Shown: piece after piece, positions 8,575 to 16,801 of the stretch
Numbering within the stretch: the first letter of the stretch is position 1
Layout of the letters: every line of letters begins with the position of its first letter
Source of the DNA: Oscillatoria sp. HE19RPO
GTDB taxonomy: Bacteria > Cyanobacteriota > Cyanobacteriia > Cyanobacteriales > Laspinemataceae
Length of the DNA stretch: 40,161 nucleotides
Assembly: GCF_024220515.1 (NCBI RefSeq)
Contig: NZ_JAMXOT010000065.1
Span: 1 to 40,161 of the forward strand
Direction of reading: 5' to 3'
Made by a program: the position numbers and the translations under genes
Notes under the pieces: model-generated
Databases searched by the model: none
Seen by the model: the letters and a program-made list of their open reading frames with translations, nothing else
Told to the model about the DNA's origin: nothing

Positions 8575-9693
8575 TTAAATCAGCTCCAAAATCTGTCCCA
8601 TTTCAGTAGCGGCATCAAGAAAGGGGAGCTTTTGTAGACGACGGTAGCGGTCTTGATCGGATTGGATTTGAGAGTAACGAATAATCTTTTCACTAAATCC
8701 TAATAGGTAATAAAACAGCAATTGGAACTCGAAAGCTTCAAGGGGTTGCTCGAACCGTTGAGCATAGAGTTGGCGAATGGAGTCGTGAATTTCACTGCCA
8801 ATACTAAAAGAGATAATCAAACGCGCAAACTCTGCAACAATCGGATGCTTTCCCCAGGTTTCCCAATCGAGTAAAATAAAATCGCCTGTGGAGGTAATAC
8901 CAGCATTGTTTATACACATATCCCCATGAGCAATACTGAAGGGAACCTCTACTTTGTCATTGGAGAAGTGATCGACGAGTTGACGAAAAGTATCAACTTG
9001 TGCAGGTTTTATTTCAGCCATTGCTAGACTGGTTAAAGCCTGATGGAAAAGCCGATCTGGCGTCGTCTTACAGGCTGTTGAGAGCGGTTGCCATTCAACG
9101 GGTTCATACCACTGCATCAACAGGGGGATAAACTGGTCTTTCATCCTTTGGCGATCGCGATTAAGCTGAGGATTCAGGGGTTGACAGGAAACTCGTTCTT
9201 CGAGGCAATAAGCAACTCCTGCTTCTTCTCCAAAAGCCAGCACCTTGGGTGTTTTAATAGAATCCCCTAGTTTTTTCTGGAGATCGTCTCTTCCCAGCTT
9301 CTCCCGTTTCCACCAAGCGGGTAGGAATGGATCGGGAGTTCCTGAATAAGCTGATGGACGAGCTTGACGGACTTTAAGAGTGACATTGGGATAAAAAATT
9401 CGGACCCCTTTGTTAATCTGACCGAGCCAAATCGCATGAGCATTGGTCTGGATTTTAAGTCCCTCTCCTAGACAACTTTTTGCAGCAGCAACCAACCGCT
9501 TTTTCCTGTCCCCGGTCTGAGTTAAGCCCCGTAAAATTTGGGGAATATTTTCCGAACTAGCAGGAAGCCAGTATTGTTCGCGAGCTTGCAAAAAAATGCG
9601 AAGTGCTGGGGAAGTGTCCGGTAGTAGCTTCTTCTCCAGGATAGGTAAAGCCGATATTAACCAATTATAGTCGGTTAGTGTGGGATTAGGCAA
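8575..9693 (-). CDS. Aminoglycoside phosphotransferase / choline-kinase-like family protein (372 aa)
   Basis: The kinase-fold catalytic loop AHGDMCINN (HGDxxxxN) and the metal-binding ILLDWETWG are both intact and correctly spaced. The N-terminal 160 residues are a diverged nucleotide-binding lobe. The family phosphorylates small hydroxylated molecules (aminoglycosides, choline, homoserine, sugars). Nothing here fixes the substrate, and chromosomal cyanobacterial members are not usually resistance genes. The start ATG at 9691-9693 is preceded on the minus strand by an AGGTG-type ribosome site. Confidence 0.82.
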   Translation of the reverse strand: MPNPTLTDYNWLISALPILEKKLLPDTSPALRIFLQAREQYWLPASSENIPQILRGLTQTGDRKKRLVAAAKSCLGEGLKIQTNAHAIWLGQINKGVRIFYPNVTLKVRQARPSAYSGTPDPFLPAWWKREKLGRDDLQKKLGDSIKTPKVLAFGEEAGVAYCLEERVSCQPLNPQLNRDRQRMKDQFIPLLMQWYEPVEWQPLSTACKTTPDRLFHQALTSLAMAEIKPAQVDTFRQLVDHFSNDKVEVPFSIAHGDMCINNAGITSTGDFILLDWETWGKHPIVAEFARLIISFSIGSEIHDSIRQLYAQRFEQPLEAFEFQLLFYYLLGFSEKIIRYSQIQSDQDRYRRLQKLPFLDAATEMGQILELI

Positions 9694-9853
9694 TTTTTTT
9701 CACCTCTATTTTATAGTGGGATTGGATAGAGATTTTGACGAAGAGGAATGCCAGCAAAACGCCCATTTTATGAGGTAATATTGCTGCAAACAGTGAACGC
9801 CATCAGCGTTTTGAATGAAGCCTTAGTGAGTCAATGATTATATCCGTCCAGGA

Positions 9854-10000
9854 TTAGTAGGACGAAAAGCCCGCTTGCCCAAAATAATGGCGATCGGCAG
9901 ACATCTTTTGAGTTAACTGTTCTCTTGTCATCACCCCGAAATCAAGAAACACCCTATATCGATCATTAAAAGGTGTGAGATGCTCCCAATCCCTTCTCAC
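9854..10000 (-). CDS. Possible short protein of 48 residues, unrecognised
   Basis: A GTG-started frame on the minus strand encodes VRRDWEHLTPFNDRYRVF and ends SADRHYFGQAGFSSY. The composition looks protein-like (no low complexity, amphipathic), but no family is recognised and the ribosome site is weak. It could be a small gene or the end of a decayed one. It is the only coding-like signal in the 370-bp gap between 9694 and 10062. Confidence 0.25.
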   Translation of the reverse strand: MRRDWEHLTPFNDRYRVFLDFGVMTREQLTQKMSADRHYFGQAGFSSY

Positions 10001-10062
10001 TCCATGTCAAATCGAGTAAAATAAATACTCAATCCAGTTCGGTTTGTGAGGGGAGGGGTTAG

Positions 10063-10308
10063 TTGATGTTAATTGACGTTCTAATGTTATTTGCCCGTGC
10101 TGGATTAGGAGTTGCCGCGACCGAATGTCGCGACTGGACCCAGCGCAAATCTGGGGAACGCAATCATGATATTGAGCAAGCACTGCTCAAAGCGCATCAG
10201 CGCAGCTTAAAAGAGATTCGCACCTGTTGTCAAAAATCACCCGAATGGGACCGATATCATTTGGTCATCATAACCCAAGTTAAGAAAATTACTACTGATT
10301 TTAAATAA
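10063..10308 (+). CDS. Hypothetical protein, possibly the N-terminal remnant of an NTPase-WD40 gene
   Basis: The frame starts with TTG at 10063 or ATG at 10066, after GAGGGGAGGGGT, which is a plausible ribosome site. It gives an 80-residue peptide beginning MLIDVLMLFARAGLGVAATE. It ends about 270 bp before a clear WD40 repeat remnant in the same direction. One reading is that both are pieces of one decayed NTPase-WD40 gene split by the repeat at 10388-10575. Alternatively it is a genuine small protein. No family is recognised. Confidence 0.4.
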   Translation: MMLIDVLMLFARAGLGVAATECRDWTQRKSGERNHDIEQALLKAHQRSLKEIRTCCQKSPEWDRYHLVIITQVKKITTDFK

Positions 10309-10387
10309 ATCTTAACCATAGTCCAGGAGGGAGAGCCAGCGGGAGTTGAGGGGAGTTTGCACAGACCCCACCAGCAGGCGATCGCTC

Positions 10388-10575
10388 ATACGGAATCCGG
10401 TTGGAATCGGTCTGTAAAAACCCACAGGCTCAAGCCCGGAGGCTACAGGCACAAAGCCTGTCCTGAGCTCCGTCGAAGCCTGTCCTGAGTCCTGAGCTCC
10501 GTCGAAGGGGGTCGAAGGGGGCCACCGGGCGCGGGCTAAAAGCGAAAACCGACTTTTACCAACCGGATTTGGTAT
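10388..10575. repeat. MITE-like element, 188 bp, with 17-bp imperfect terminal inverted repeats
   Basis: The left end ATACGGAATCCGGTTGG matches the reverse complement of the right end (ATACCAAATCCGGTTGG) at 15 of 17 positions. Inside are two copies of TCCTGAGCTCCGTCGAAG and a GTCGAAGGGG doublet. The element lies immediately before the WD40 fragment, as if inserted in that gene. No clear target duplication is visible and there is no coding capacity. Confidence 0.45.
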
Positions 10576-10580
10576 CAGAA

Positions 10581-10724
10581 GCGGTTTCCGCATCTTATGA
10601 CAACACCCTGAAACTGTGGGATTTACTCACGGGAAGGGTGCTGGCGACCGTTAGAGGTGAGTTTCGCGTTCCAAATTGTGCAGTAGCCCCCGATGGGCTG
10701 ACCAGAGGGGTTGTCAAAAACTGA
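10581..10724 (+). pseudogene. WD40-repeat protein remnant (C-terminal repeat)
   Basis: The frame from 10581 reads AVSASYDNTLKLWDLLTGR and continues with VLATVRGEFRVPNCAVAPDG to a stop at 10722-10724. The DNTLKLWDL signature and the CAVAPDG ending are typical of the last blades of cyanobacterial NTPase/caspase-WD40 proteins. The preceding repeats are missing and no start codon is available, so this is debris of a much larger gene. Confidence 0.7.
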
Positions 10725-10801
10725 GGGGATTGGTTATAGTTGAAAAAGGTCGGTTTCAACCCTGACTTCTCACTTGTATCTGTACGACTCTCCTTAAGAA
10801 C

Positions 10802-10915
10802 ATGAAGAATCTTCTGAGCTATATAACCGCAACTCGCAACAAACAGGTCATGAGCCAGAGGATTCAGTATGGAAAAAACGAGAAATACCAGAAATACCGT
10901 TGTTTTATGGGGTGA
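10802..10915 (+). CDS. Possible leader ORF (37 aa) overlapping the ABC-F start
   Basis: ATG at 10802 opens a frame MKNLLSYITATRNKQVMSQ that runs 47 bp past the ABC-F start codon in another frame. Antibiotic-resistance ABC-F genes are often controlled by translated leaders. There is no strong ribosome site before this ATG, so it may be chance. Confidence 0.2.
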   Translation: MKNLLSYITATRNKQVMSQRIQYGKNEKYQKYRCFMG

Positions 10916-12491
10916 GAATTTAGCCTACACCGTTGAGCAAACCCGCACCCTGTTTTCCGGGGTGAATGTGACAGTGGAACAAGACGATCGCATTGCCTTA
11001 GTGGGCTCAAACGGCAGCGGTAAGTCTACCCTGATGCAGCTCTTAGCCGGACAGATTCAAACCCATCGGGGTTCTCTGGTGCGTCGAGGTTCTATCTATT
11101 ACTTGCCCCAAGTCGGCACCCTGAGCCCAATCCAGCAAGAACAGACCATTTTTCAGTTCCTCAGCGCCCTGGATGAGGAATGGTGGCGCATTGAGGAGCT
11201 TTTAGGGAGTCAATTCAATACCCATTGTGACTTATCTTTGCCTCTGCACCGCTTGAGTGGGGGAGAATTAACCAAGCTGTTTCTCTCCGTAGGTTTAGCC
11301 CAAACGCCGGATGTTTTGCTGTTGGATGAACCTACCAATCACCTTGATTTACTCACCTTAGAGAGTCTGCGCGCCAGTCTGGAGCAATTTCCCGGGGCTT
11401 TTGTTATTGTTTCCCATAAGCCCTTTTTTCTCGATCGGGTGGTGACAACAACTTGGGAATTAACGCCCCAAGGGGTGAATGTTTATGGGGGCGATTATTC
11501 CTTTTATCGAGAACAGAAACGGATTGCTCTAGCGGCTGCAAGGCGATCGCATGAAGTCGCCAAAAAAGCCTTAAAACGCGCTCAAATCACCGCCCTCGCT
11601 GAACAAAAACGAGCCGCACAATCTCAGAAACGGGGTGAACAAAAAGCCGAGAGTGGCAGTATGGGTAAGATGGCAAAACGCTATTTTGCCAATCGCGCTT
11701 CCTCCACCGCAGGCAAAGCGGCGGAACAAAATGAGGCTATCCTTGCTCAAGCCTCACAAAAGGTAGCTGAGACAAAAATTAAAACCGTCAAAGCAACGAA
11801 TATCCAACTGGAAGAGAAAAGTTTGAAACGGAAAACTCTGGTTGAGATTGACAATGCCTTGCTTAAAGTAGGCGATCGCCTGTTAATCGAGAATTTTCGG
11901 TTGCATCTGGGTTCGGGCGATCGCATCGTCATCGCCGGTCCCAATGGTTCTGGAAAATCCACCCTGATTAAAGCCCTGTTTAACCCCGACGGGGTGGGCA
12001 TTTTAGAAGCAGAGCAAATGCGACTCGCCCCAGCCATGACGGTGGTTTATCTCGACCAAAGCTATGGATTTGTGAATCGTCAGCAAACGATTTTAGAAAA
12101 TATGCAGTCCGCTAATCCCCAGTTATCCTATCAACTGTTACGGCAACAGTTAGGGCATTTTCTGTTCTTGAACGATGATGTGTATAAGTCGGCGGCAGTG
12201 TTAAGCGGGGGAGAGTTAGCCCGATTAGCGATCGCCATGATCAGTATTTCCGAAATTGATTTACTGATTCTCGATGAACCCACCAACAATTTAGACATTG
12301 AAACCGTCGAACAAATGATTCAAGCAATTAATGACTATCAAGGCGCAATCTGGGTAATTTCCCATGATTTGGACTTTTTGAGCCAAATCCAAATTACTCA
12401 AGCCTTTAAACTTAAGGACAAATCCTTACAACCCACTACATTTTTACCCCAAGATACCGAGGCTTATTATCAGGAATTACTCTATTCTTAG
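10869..12491 (+). CDS. ABC-F family ATPase, ribosomal-protection type (540 aa)
   Basis: Two ABC cassettes sit in one chain without membrane segments. The first has Walker A GSNGSGKST (46-54), signature LSGGE (129-133) and LLLDEPTNHLD (150-160). The second has Walker A GPNGSGKST (357-365), LSGGELARLA and LILDEPTNNLD. Between them is a long basic, helical linker (about 210-320), the P-site tRNA-interaction motif region of ABC-F proteins. The family binds the ribosomal E site; some members protect from antibiotics and others rescue stalled ribosomes. The length and long linker resemble the resistance type, but drug specificity cannot be predicted. AGAGG lies 8 bp before the ATG. Confidence 0.88.
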   Translation: MEKTRNTRNTVVLWGENLAYTVEQTRTLFSGVNVTVEQDDRIALVGSNGSGKSTLMQLLAGQIQTHRGSLVRRGSIYYLPQVGTLSPIQQEQTIFQFLSALDEEWWRIEELLGSQFNTHCDLSLPLHRLSGGELTKLFLSVGLAQTPDVLLLDEPTNHLDLLTLESLRASLEQFPGAFVIVSHKPFFLDRVVTTTWELTPQGVNVYGGDYSFYREQKRIALAAARRSHEVAKKALKRAQITALAEQKRAAQSQKRGEQKAESGSMGKMAKRYFANRASSTAGKAAEQNEAILAQASQKVAETKIKTVKATNIQLEEKSLKRKTLVEIDNALLKVGDRLLIENFRLHLGSGDRIVIAGPNGSGKSTLIKALFNPDGVGILEAEQMRLAPAMTVVYLDQSYGFVNRQQTILENMQSANPQLSYQLLRQQLGHFLFLNDDVYKSAAVLSGGELARLAIAMISISEIDLLILDEPTNNLDIETVEQMIQAINDYQGAIWVISHDLDFLSQIQITQAFKLKDKSLQPTTFLPQDTEAYYQELLYS

Positions 12492-12636
12492 TCTATGAAA
12501 GACTAACTTGTTTAGAGAATTTAAGGGGTGTTATTCCTGTTTCCAAAGGGAATTTGAGGTTAAGCGTAAGTCCCTGTAAACAGTAGGGTCCTGGATAATA
12601 ATTCATGCGGGAGATAGAAGAGGCGATCGCAATCCA

Positions 12637-13320
12637 CTACGATTCCGGCTCAATTCCCAACGCCCGCAACTGCGCCGCTAACCGTTCCGCCCGTTCGCGT
12701 TCTGCTGCTGCTGCCTCCCGCGCTGCCGATCGCTCTTGCTCCCGTTCAATCGTCGTCAGGAATCTTTCCCCATCGGGGCGGTAAATTGTCAAAGTTTCGG
12801 GAGTGAACTCGAAGCGAATCCCTAAACGGGGGCTAGTCCATTGGGCGATCGCCTCAATCGTCTGAAATTCCCCCTCCACTCGCTGAAGACCGACAAAATC
12901 ATGATGATCAGGGTCATAAATATAGTATTCCTCCACCCCATAGCGTTGATAAAATTGCTGTTTATTCACCATTGCCTGGAGGCGATTTCCCGGCGAAAGA
13001 ATCTCAAACACGACCTGGGGAGCAATATTTCCCTCTTCCCACTGGCGATAGGAACCGCGATTCTCCTGCGGAGACGCTTCGCGATCGCCCTTGGGCCGAC
13101 CAAACACCACAAACACATCAGGTGCCACCCGAATCTTCGGCTCCCCCTCCACGGGATACCAGAGCAGATCCCCCGCCACAAACACATCGGGCTGATCCGC
13201 AAAGCAGCATTCTAAATTTTCCTTAATCAGGACAATCCATTGGAACTGGCGCGTATTGTGTGCGATCGGTTGACCATCAGAATCGGGATAGAGAACAGGG
13301 CGATGAACGGAAAGAGTCAT
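12637..13320 (-). CDS. Uma2 family endonuclease (227 aa)
   Basis: The PD-(D/E)xK fold of Uma2 (DUF820) is visible as RVAPDVFVVFGRP, QVVFEILSPGN and YGVEEYYIYDPD, in the family order. The C-terminus is a charged coiled-coil-like tail rich in RERAAAAERERAERLAAQLR, common in cyanobacterial Uma2 proteins. The family is greatly expanded in cyanobacteria; the target is unknown. The gene is transcribed away from hicAB. Confidence 0.88.
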   Translation of the reverse strand: MTLSVHRPVLYPDSDGQPIAHNTRQFQWIVLIKENLECCFADQPDVFVAGDLLWYPVEGEPKIRVAPDVFVVFGRPKGDREASPQENRGSYRQWEEGNIAPQVVFEILSPGNRLQAMVNKQQFYQRYGVEEYYIYDPDHHDFVGLQRVEGEFQTIEAIAQWTSPRLGIRFEFTPETLTIYRPDGERFLTTIEREQERSAAREAAAAERERAERLAAQLRALGIEPES

Positions 13321-13416
13321 AGTACAAGCGTTATTGCTGTTTGAGCCATTATACCAACCTTTACCAGGGTCATCAACAGACGTGATAAACTAAAGTAGAA
13401 CCCCCAAATCATATCC

Positions 13417-13641
13417 ATGCCCAGGAAGATTCGAGAGTTGAAAGCTCAAATTGCACGGTACGGATTTGTTTACTTGCCTAAGCGCGGCAAGGGCAGCCAT
13501 GAGCGTTGGCGACATCCTCTGATTGGAAAAACACTGACAATTCCAGGTCAGAATGGAGATGATGTGCCACTTTACCTAGAAAAACAACTGGAAAAACTAC
13601 TGACTGAATTAGAAGAGTTGAAAGAGGAGGGGGATTCATGA
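13417..13641 (+). CDS. hicA: HicA-type toxin (mRNA interferase, 74 aa)
   Basis: The short basic protein has the HicA double-stranded RNA-binding fold with the catalytic-histidine segment KRGKGSHERWRHP, followed by a strand with TLTIPGQNGDDVP. HicA cleaves mRNA when free of its antitoxin. Its stop overlaps the start of the next gene by four bases (ATGA), the usual hicAB arrangement. The gene has a longer than usual acidic C-terminal helix. Confidence 0.87.
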   Translation: MPRKIRELKAQIARYGFVYLPKRGKGSHERWRHPLIGKTLTIPGQNGDDVPLYLEKQLEKLLTELEELKEEGDS

Positions 13642-13856
13642 ATCGATACAGCATGATTGTTCAATGGTCTGATGAAGATCAACTTTTCCTAGTCACAATT
13701 CCCGAGTTTTCTGATTTAGTCGTGATGCCTTGTACTCACGGAAAAACTCGGGAGGAAGCTATCCGCAATGGGGAAGAAGTGATTGAAATGTATCTAGAGG
13801 CTTGGCAAGCCGAAGGTGAAGTGATTCCTGAAGCGAAAACACTGGAGGTGGCTTGA
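13638..13856 (+). CDS. hicB: HicB-type antitoxin (72 aa)
   Basis: The N-terminal partial RNase-H-like fold carries MIVQWSDEDQLFLVTIPEF and the family-typical GKTREEAIRNGEEVIEMYLE. It lacks a separate DNA-binding domain, so it is the short form of HicB. It overlaps hicA by four bases, which implies coupled translation. HicB neutralises HicA and usually represses the operon. Confidence 0.88.
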   Translation: MNRYSMIVQWSDEDQLFLVTIPEFSDLVVMPCTHGKTREEAIRNGEEVIEMYLEAWQAEGEVIPEAKTLEVA

Positions 13857-14089
13857 TGCTTTTGGTGATTCCGACTGCATAACCACGCCCACCGGACGGT
13901 TAAAAGTTCATCGGTTGAGAGTTCGCGGATGTCTGCGGGGGGTGATGGGCAAGGTTGGGTGTAGGAGGGGCGTGCGCTTTTCAAGTAGGCATCGCTTCGC
14001 TATGGCGTCTGCGCGATCGCCTCTTGCTCCCTGACTTTGTTACAAATCATTTAGTATTGTTATGTTTGCAGTTCATAAGCGCGCTACTC

Positions 14090-14098
14090 TGTTATAAT
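14090..14098 (+). promoter_or_regulatory. Extended -10 promoter for the winged-helix/ATPase operon
   Basis: TGTTATAAT is a perfect extended -10 box (TGnTATAAT). It lies 52 bp upstream of the ATG at 14151. No good -35 is found at normal spacing, which is acceptable for extended -10 promoters. The preceding gap (13857-14089) holds one HIP1 octamer and nothing else that I recognise. Confidence 0.5.
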
Positions 14099-14150
14099 CC
14101 GAATTGTTGTGGTTTGTCTCAGCCTAAAATACACATGGGAGTCTAGTTTC

Positions 14151-14738
14151 ATGGCCAACTTATCCACTGGAGAGTTGCTCTATCTTTTGTATGCTTTTGC
14201 TTATACTGAAGAAGAACAGAAGTCTGTGACCCAGGGTACGGTGAAAAGATATCTCCCAAAGTCTTATCGTACTGAAGCCGGGACTATCTGCGACTCCTTA
14301 CTTGAACAAAAATTTTTAGAATCACCTAAATTGCGGCGCGTGACCGTTTCCCTCTCGGGAAAAGAGGCATTAGTTACAAATCTTCAAACTACAGACTATG
14401 AGTTCACGACGGTCAAAGGAAGTCGAGTTGTCAATGCTCTCATGGCTTGCCTGAAACTTACGGCGTCTTTTGGTAAAATGGGAGAAATCAGTCAGGAGAA
14501 AGATTTAGGCTTTGAAGAATTTCTGGAGAAATTCAAGAAATTTTATTTTGAAGAACGGAAACGTCAGTCTATGACCGGAACTTATGTGATGCGGGAAAAA
14601 GAGATTCTCCAGAAATTTTCTCAGGAGTATAATATCTCAGGAGACTTGCTTCAGCGTTATTACAAGCGTTTACAGGAAGAGGGTTTAATTTCAGTCGTGC
14701 AAGGACGAGAAGATAAAAATCTTCAGTGGGTTGAGTAG
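14151..14738 (+). CDS. Winged-helix DNA-binding-like protein of unknown function (195 aa), operon with the ATPase
   Basis: I place the start at ATG 14151 because GGAG lies 9 bp upstream. An earlier in-frame ATG at 14109 would add 14 residues. Residues 1-75 look like a winged helix: three helices (ELLYLLYAFAYTEEE, then VKRYLPKSYRTEAGTICDSLLEQKFL) followed by a two-strand wing ending RRVTVSLSGKEAL. A second helix-turn-helix-like segment lies at the C-terminus (DLLQRYYKRLQEEGLISVVQ). Between them is a charged helical stretch. I do not recognise a named family. It is 16 bp upstream of the large ATPase gene and shares its promoter, so it is probably its regulator or DNA-recognition partner. The DNA is AT-richer than its neighbours and free of HIP1 sites. 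Confidence 0.7.
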   Translation: MANLSTGELLYLLYAFAYTEEEQKSVTQGTVKRYLPKSYRTEAGTICDSLLEQKFLESPKLRRVTVSLSGKEALVTNLQTTDYEFTTVKGSRVVNALMACLKLTASFGKMGEISQEKDLGFEEFLEKFKKFYFEERKRQSMTGTYVMREKEILQKFSQEYNISGDLLQRYYKRLQEEGLISVVQGREDKNLQWVE

Positions 14739-14754
14739 TTTTTGATGATCAATC

Positions 14755-16731
14755 ATGCCAGAAAATGCCGGACAAAAACAAGCGATTACCGATTTTCTGC
14801 TTCGAGTCAAAAAGGGTTTAAAGCTCGTCGAGGAAATTTGGATTGACCGTGAAGTAAAGCCGAGAGGTTCAGAAGGGCCTGAAGGTAACCAAGCTGAGAG
14901 TCTATCGGGTAATTCCATTAACACGATTACTGAACTCATTGAAGATGACTTGAAATTTTGTTTTCAGCAACAAAAATTTATCTTTAGAATGATTGCAGCA
15001 GACTCGGGAAGTGGAAAAACTGCTATTTTGGATTATCTGCATCAAAGACTGGAGGCAAACCGCTCCGATACAGGTAGAATAATTATTCCAATTTCTGCTA
15101 ATTTAAACAGCTTGCTCACCAATCCTAGCGCCGAGGGATTTAGTCGCGAATTTTATTTGCATTTGATTAGTGAAGTCTTTAAGATTGCATTAGTTGAGAC
15201 TCCAGATCCTAGTTTTAAGCAATCAGCGGTTCTTTGCTTGGAAGAATTATTTTTTGATGAGGCAAGCCGTGTTAATCTCATCATAACTTCCAAAAAAAGT
15301 AGCCAGGTCAAAACTAAACTAAAGCAATTATTAATTGACTCAGGTTGTGACCTGATTGAAACGTTCCTGGAAATAGTCCAAAGCTTCAAAAATCAAGGAT
15401 TTGGCTTATTTTTCTTGATTGATGAGTTGGATTCACTTTATCAAAGTGAGAGGTCTAAAGATGCCGTTAATACCTTTCGGCATTTAATTAATGAAATTGA
15501 AGACTCCTATCAAGGGAGTTTACCTTTAGGCTTGTATATTTCGGGTTTATCTGATGATGTTCAAAAATTTATCCAGGAACATGAGGCTTTAAAAAGTCGA
15601 GTTTATCCCGGAGAGATCCGATTAGTTAGATTTAGAAACAAAGAGTGTGAAGAAATACGCTCTAAAATCGACAACCGGCTTTATAGTGCCTATCAAGGCT
15701 ATAAAGATTTCGCCGAATTTCAGAAAGAGGTTCAGAGCATTGACTTAAAAGCAGGAACAGATTTTAATAGTTTGCGAGAATTTTGCCAGCGATATGGCAG
15801 TCAAGTTTTAGAGGTTCATCAACGCTATTTCAAGCATCACGACAAATCTTTTAATCAATTTGAGTTTCAGTCACGAGCTAAACTAGAAGAACTCTGTATT
15901 CAACAATGGAGTCAAAAATTAGGGAACGCACCGAGTCCGATTACTGGTACATTCAATCACCAGGGTCATCAACAATGGAAACGGCTTTCTGGTAAACAAG
16001 GCTATGAGCTAATCGTAGCACAAACCACAACGAATTTAGAGGGTCACAATTTTGATGGTTATGCCGAATTAAGGCATAATGGCGAGGTGATTGCCAAAGC
16101 CTTTGGTGAAGCCAAAAATTATGAGCTTTTAACCAGTCACTTTACAACATTTAGGGACTGGTTAGCTGACGTTCGGTTTGATGGAAAAAAATCTATTCCT
16201 GATTTAGCTTACTTATTCGCTCCGGGTTGTCCCAATCTTCTTGAACTGAAAATTAAAAATACTGAGATTGAGTTTCACCTTTTACCGAAGGAAACGGAAA
16301 GACAATTAGAAAATTCAGCGGATAGCTCTGAAGTTTTAAAACCGCTAGAAACCAAGAATTTTAACAATTTAACTCAGACTGACTCTGTTGTATCAACGCC
16401 TTCCCATCCCCAGGGTTTTCCAACAGATCCAGAAGCTCCAAAAGAGATCAACTCGCTAGACGTGACCCCATCGGAGGTAGAAGCTGTTCCAAAAATTCCA
16501 GAAACCTTTACCAAAAAGTCTGGTGTTAATATTAATACAGCCAGCGTTGGTGATCTGATAAAAGCATTTAAGGGTAGCGGGATGCGTAACAATACAATTC
16601 AACGGATTACCGACCGACGTGATGAAATCACCTATAAAAACTTAGATGATTTATTGCAGGGCTTGGGTTCAACCAACAAGGTGAAAAACAAACTTCAGCA
16701 AAAGCTAGATAATGGAGAAATTTACTTTTAG
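14755..16731 (+). CDS. ATPase fused to a PD-(D/E)xK-like segment and a helix-hairpin-helix tail (658 aa)
   Basis: Residues 75-285 are an AAA/ORC-like P-loop ATPase. Walker A is AADSGSGKT (81-89) and Walker B is GLFFLIDELDSLY (217-229). Residues about 415-510 carry a nuclease-like pattern: D434 in HNFDGYAEL and E452-x-K454 in FGEAKNYE, embedded in predicted strands. This is consistent with a restriction-endonuclease fold but not proven. Residues 515-588 are a low-complexity linker. Residues 590-650 (VNINTASVGDLIKAFKGSG) match a ComEA-like helix-hairpin-helix DNA-binding unit. The combination suggests an ATP-driven DNA-processing or restriction protein working with the upstream winged-helix protein. 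I do not recognise this fusion from any named defence system. There are no HIP1 octamers in the operon, which suggests transfer. Confidence 0.75.
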   Translation: MPENAGQKQAITDFLLRVKKGLKLVEEIWIDREVKPRGSEGPEGNQAESLSGNSINTITELIEDDLKFCFQQQKFIFRMIAADSGSGKTAILDYLHQRLEANRSDTGRIIIPISANLNSLLTNPSAEGFSREFYLHLISEVFKIALVETPDPSFKQSAVLCLEELFFDEASRVNLIITSKKSSQVKTKLKQLLIDSGCDLIETFLEIVQSFKNQGFGLFFLIDELDSLYQSERSKDAVNTFRHLINEIEDSYQGSLPLGLYISGLSDDVQKFIQEHEALKSRVYPGEIRLVRFRNKECEEIRSKIDNRLYSAYQGYKDFAEFQKEVQSIDLKAGTDFNSLREFCQRYGSQVLEVHQRYFKHHDKSFNQFEFQSRAKLEELCIQQWSQKLGNAPSPITGTFNHQGHQQWKRLSGKQGYELIVAQTTTNLEGHNFDGYAELRHNGEVIAKAFGEAKNYELLTSHFTTFRDWLADVRFDGKKSIPDLAYLFAPGCPNLLELKIKNTEIEFHLLPKETERQLENSADSSEVLKPLETKNFNNLTQTDSVVSTPSHPQGFPTDPEAPKEINSLDVTPSEVEAVPKIPETFTKKSGVNINTASVGDLIKAFKGSGMRNNTIQRITDRRDEITYKNLDDLLQGLGSTNKVKNKLQQKLDNGEIYF

Positions 16732-16801
16732 TGCTAAGGGGATGAACTGCTTCTCCTGGGTGAACCGGAACTATTAAACTCCCTTTTAAACTGTCTTTTG
16801 T

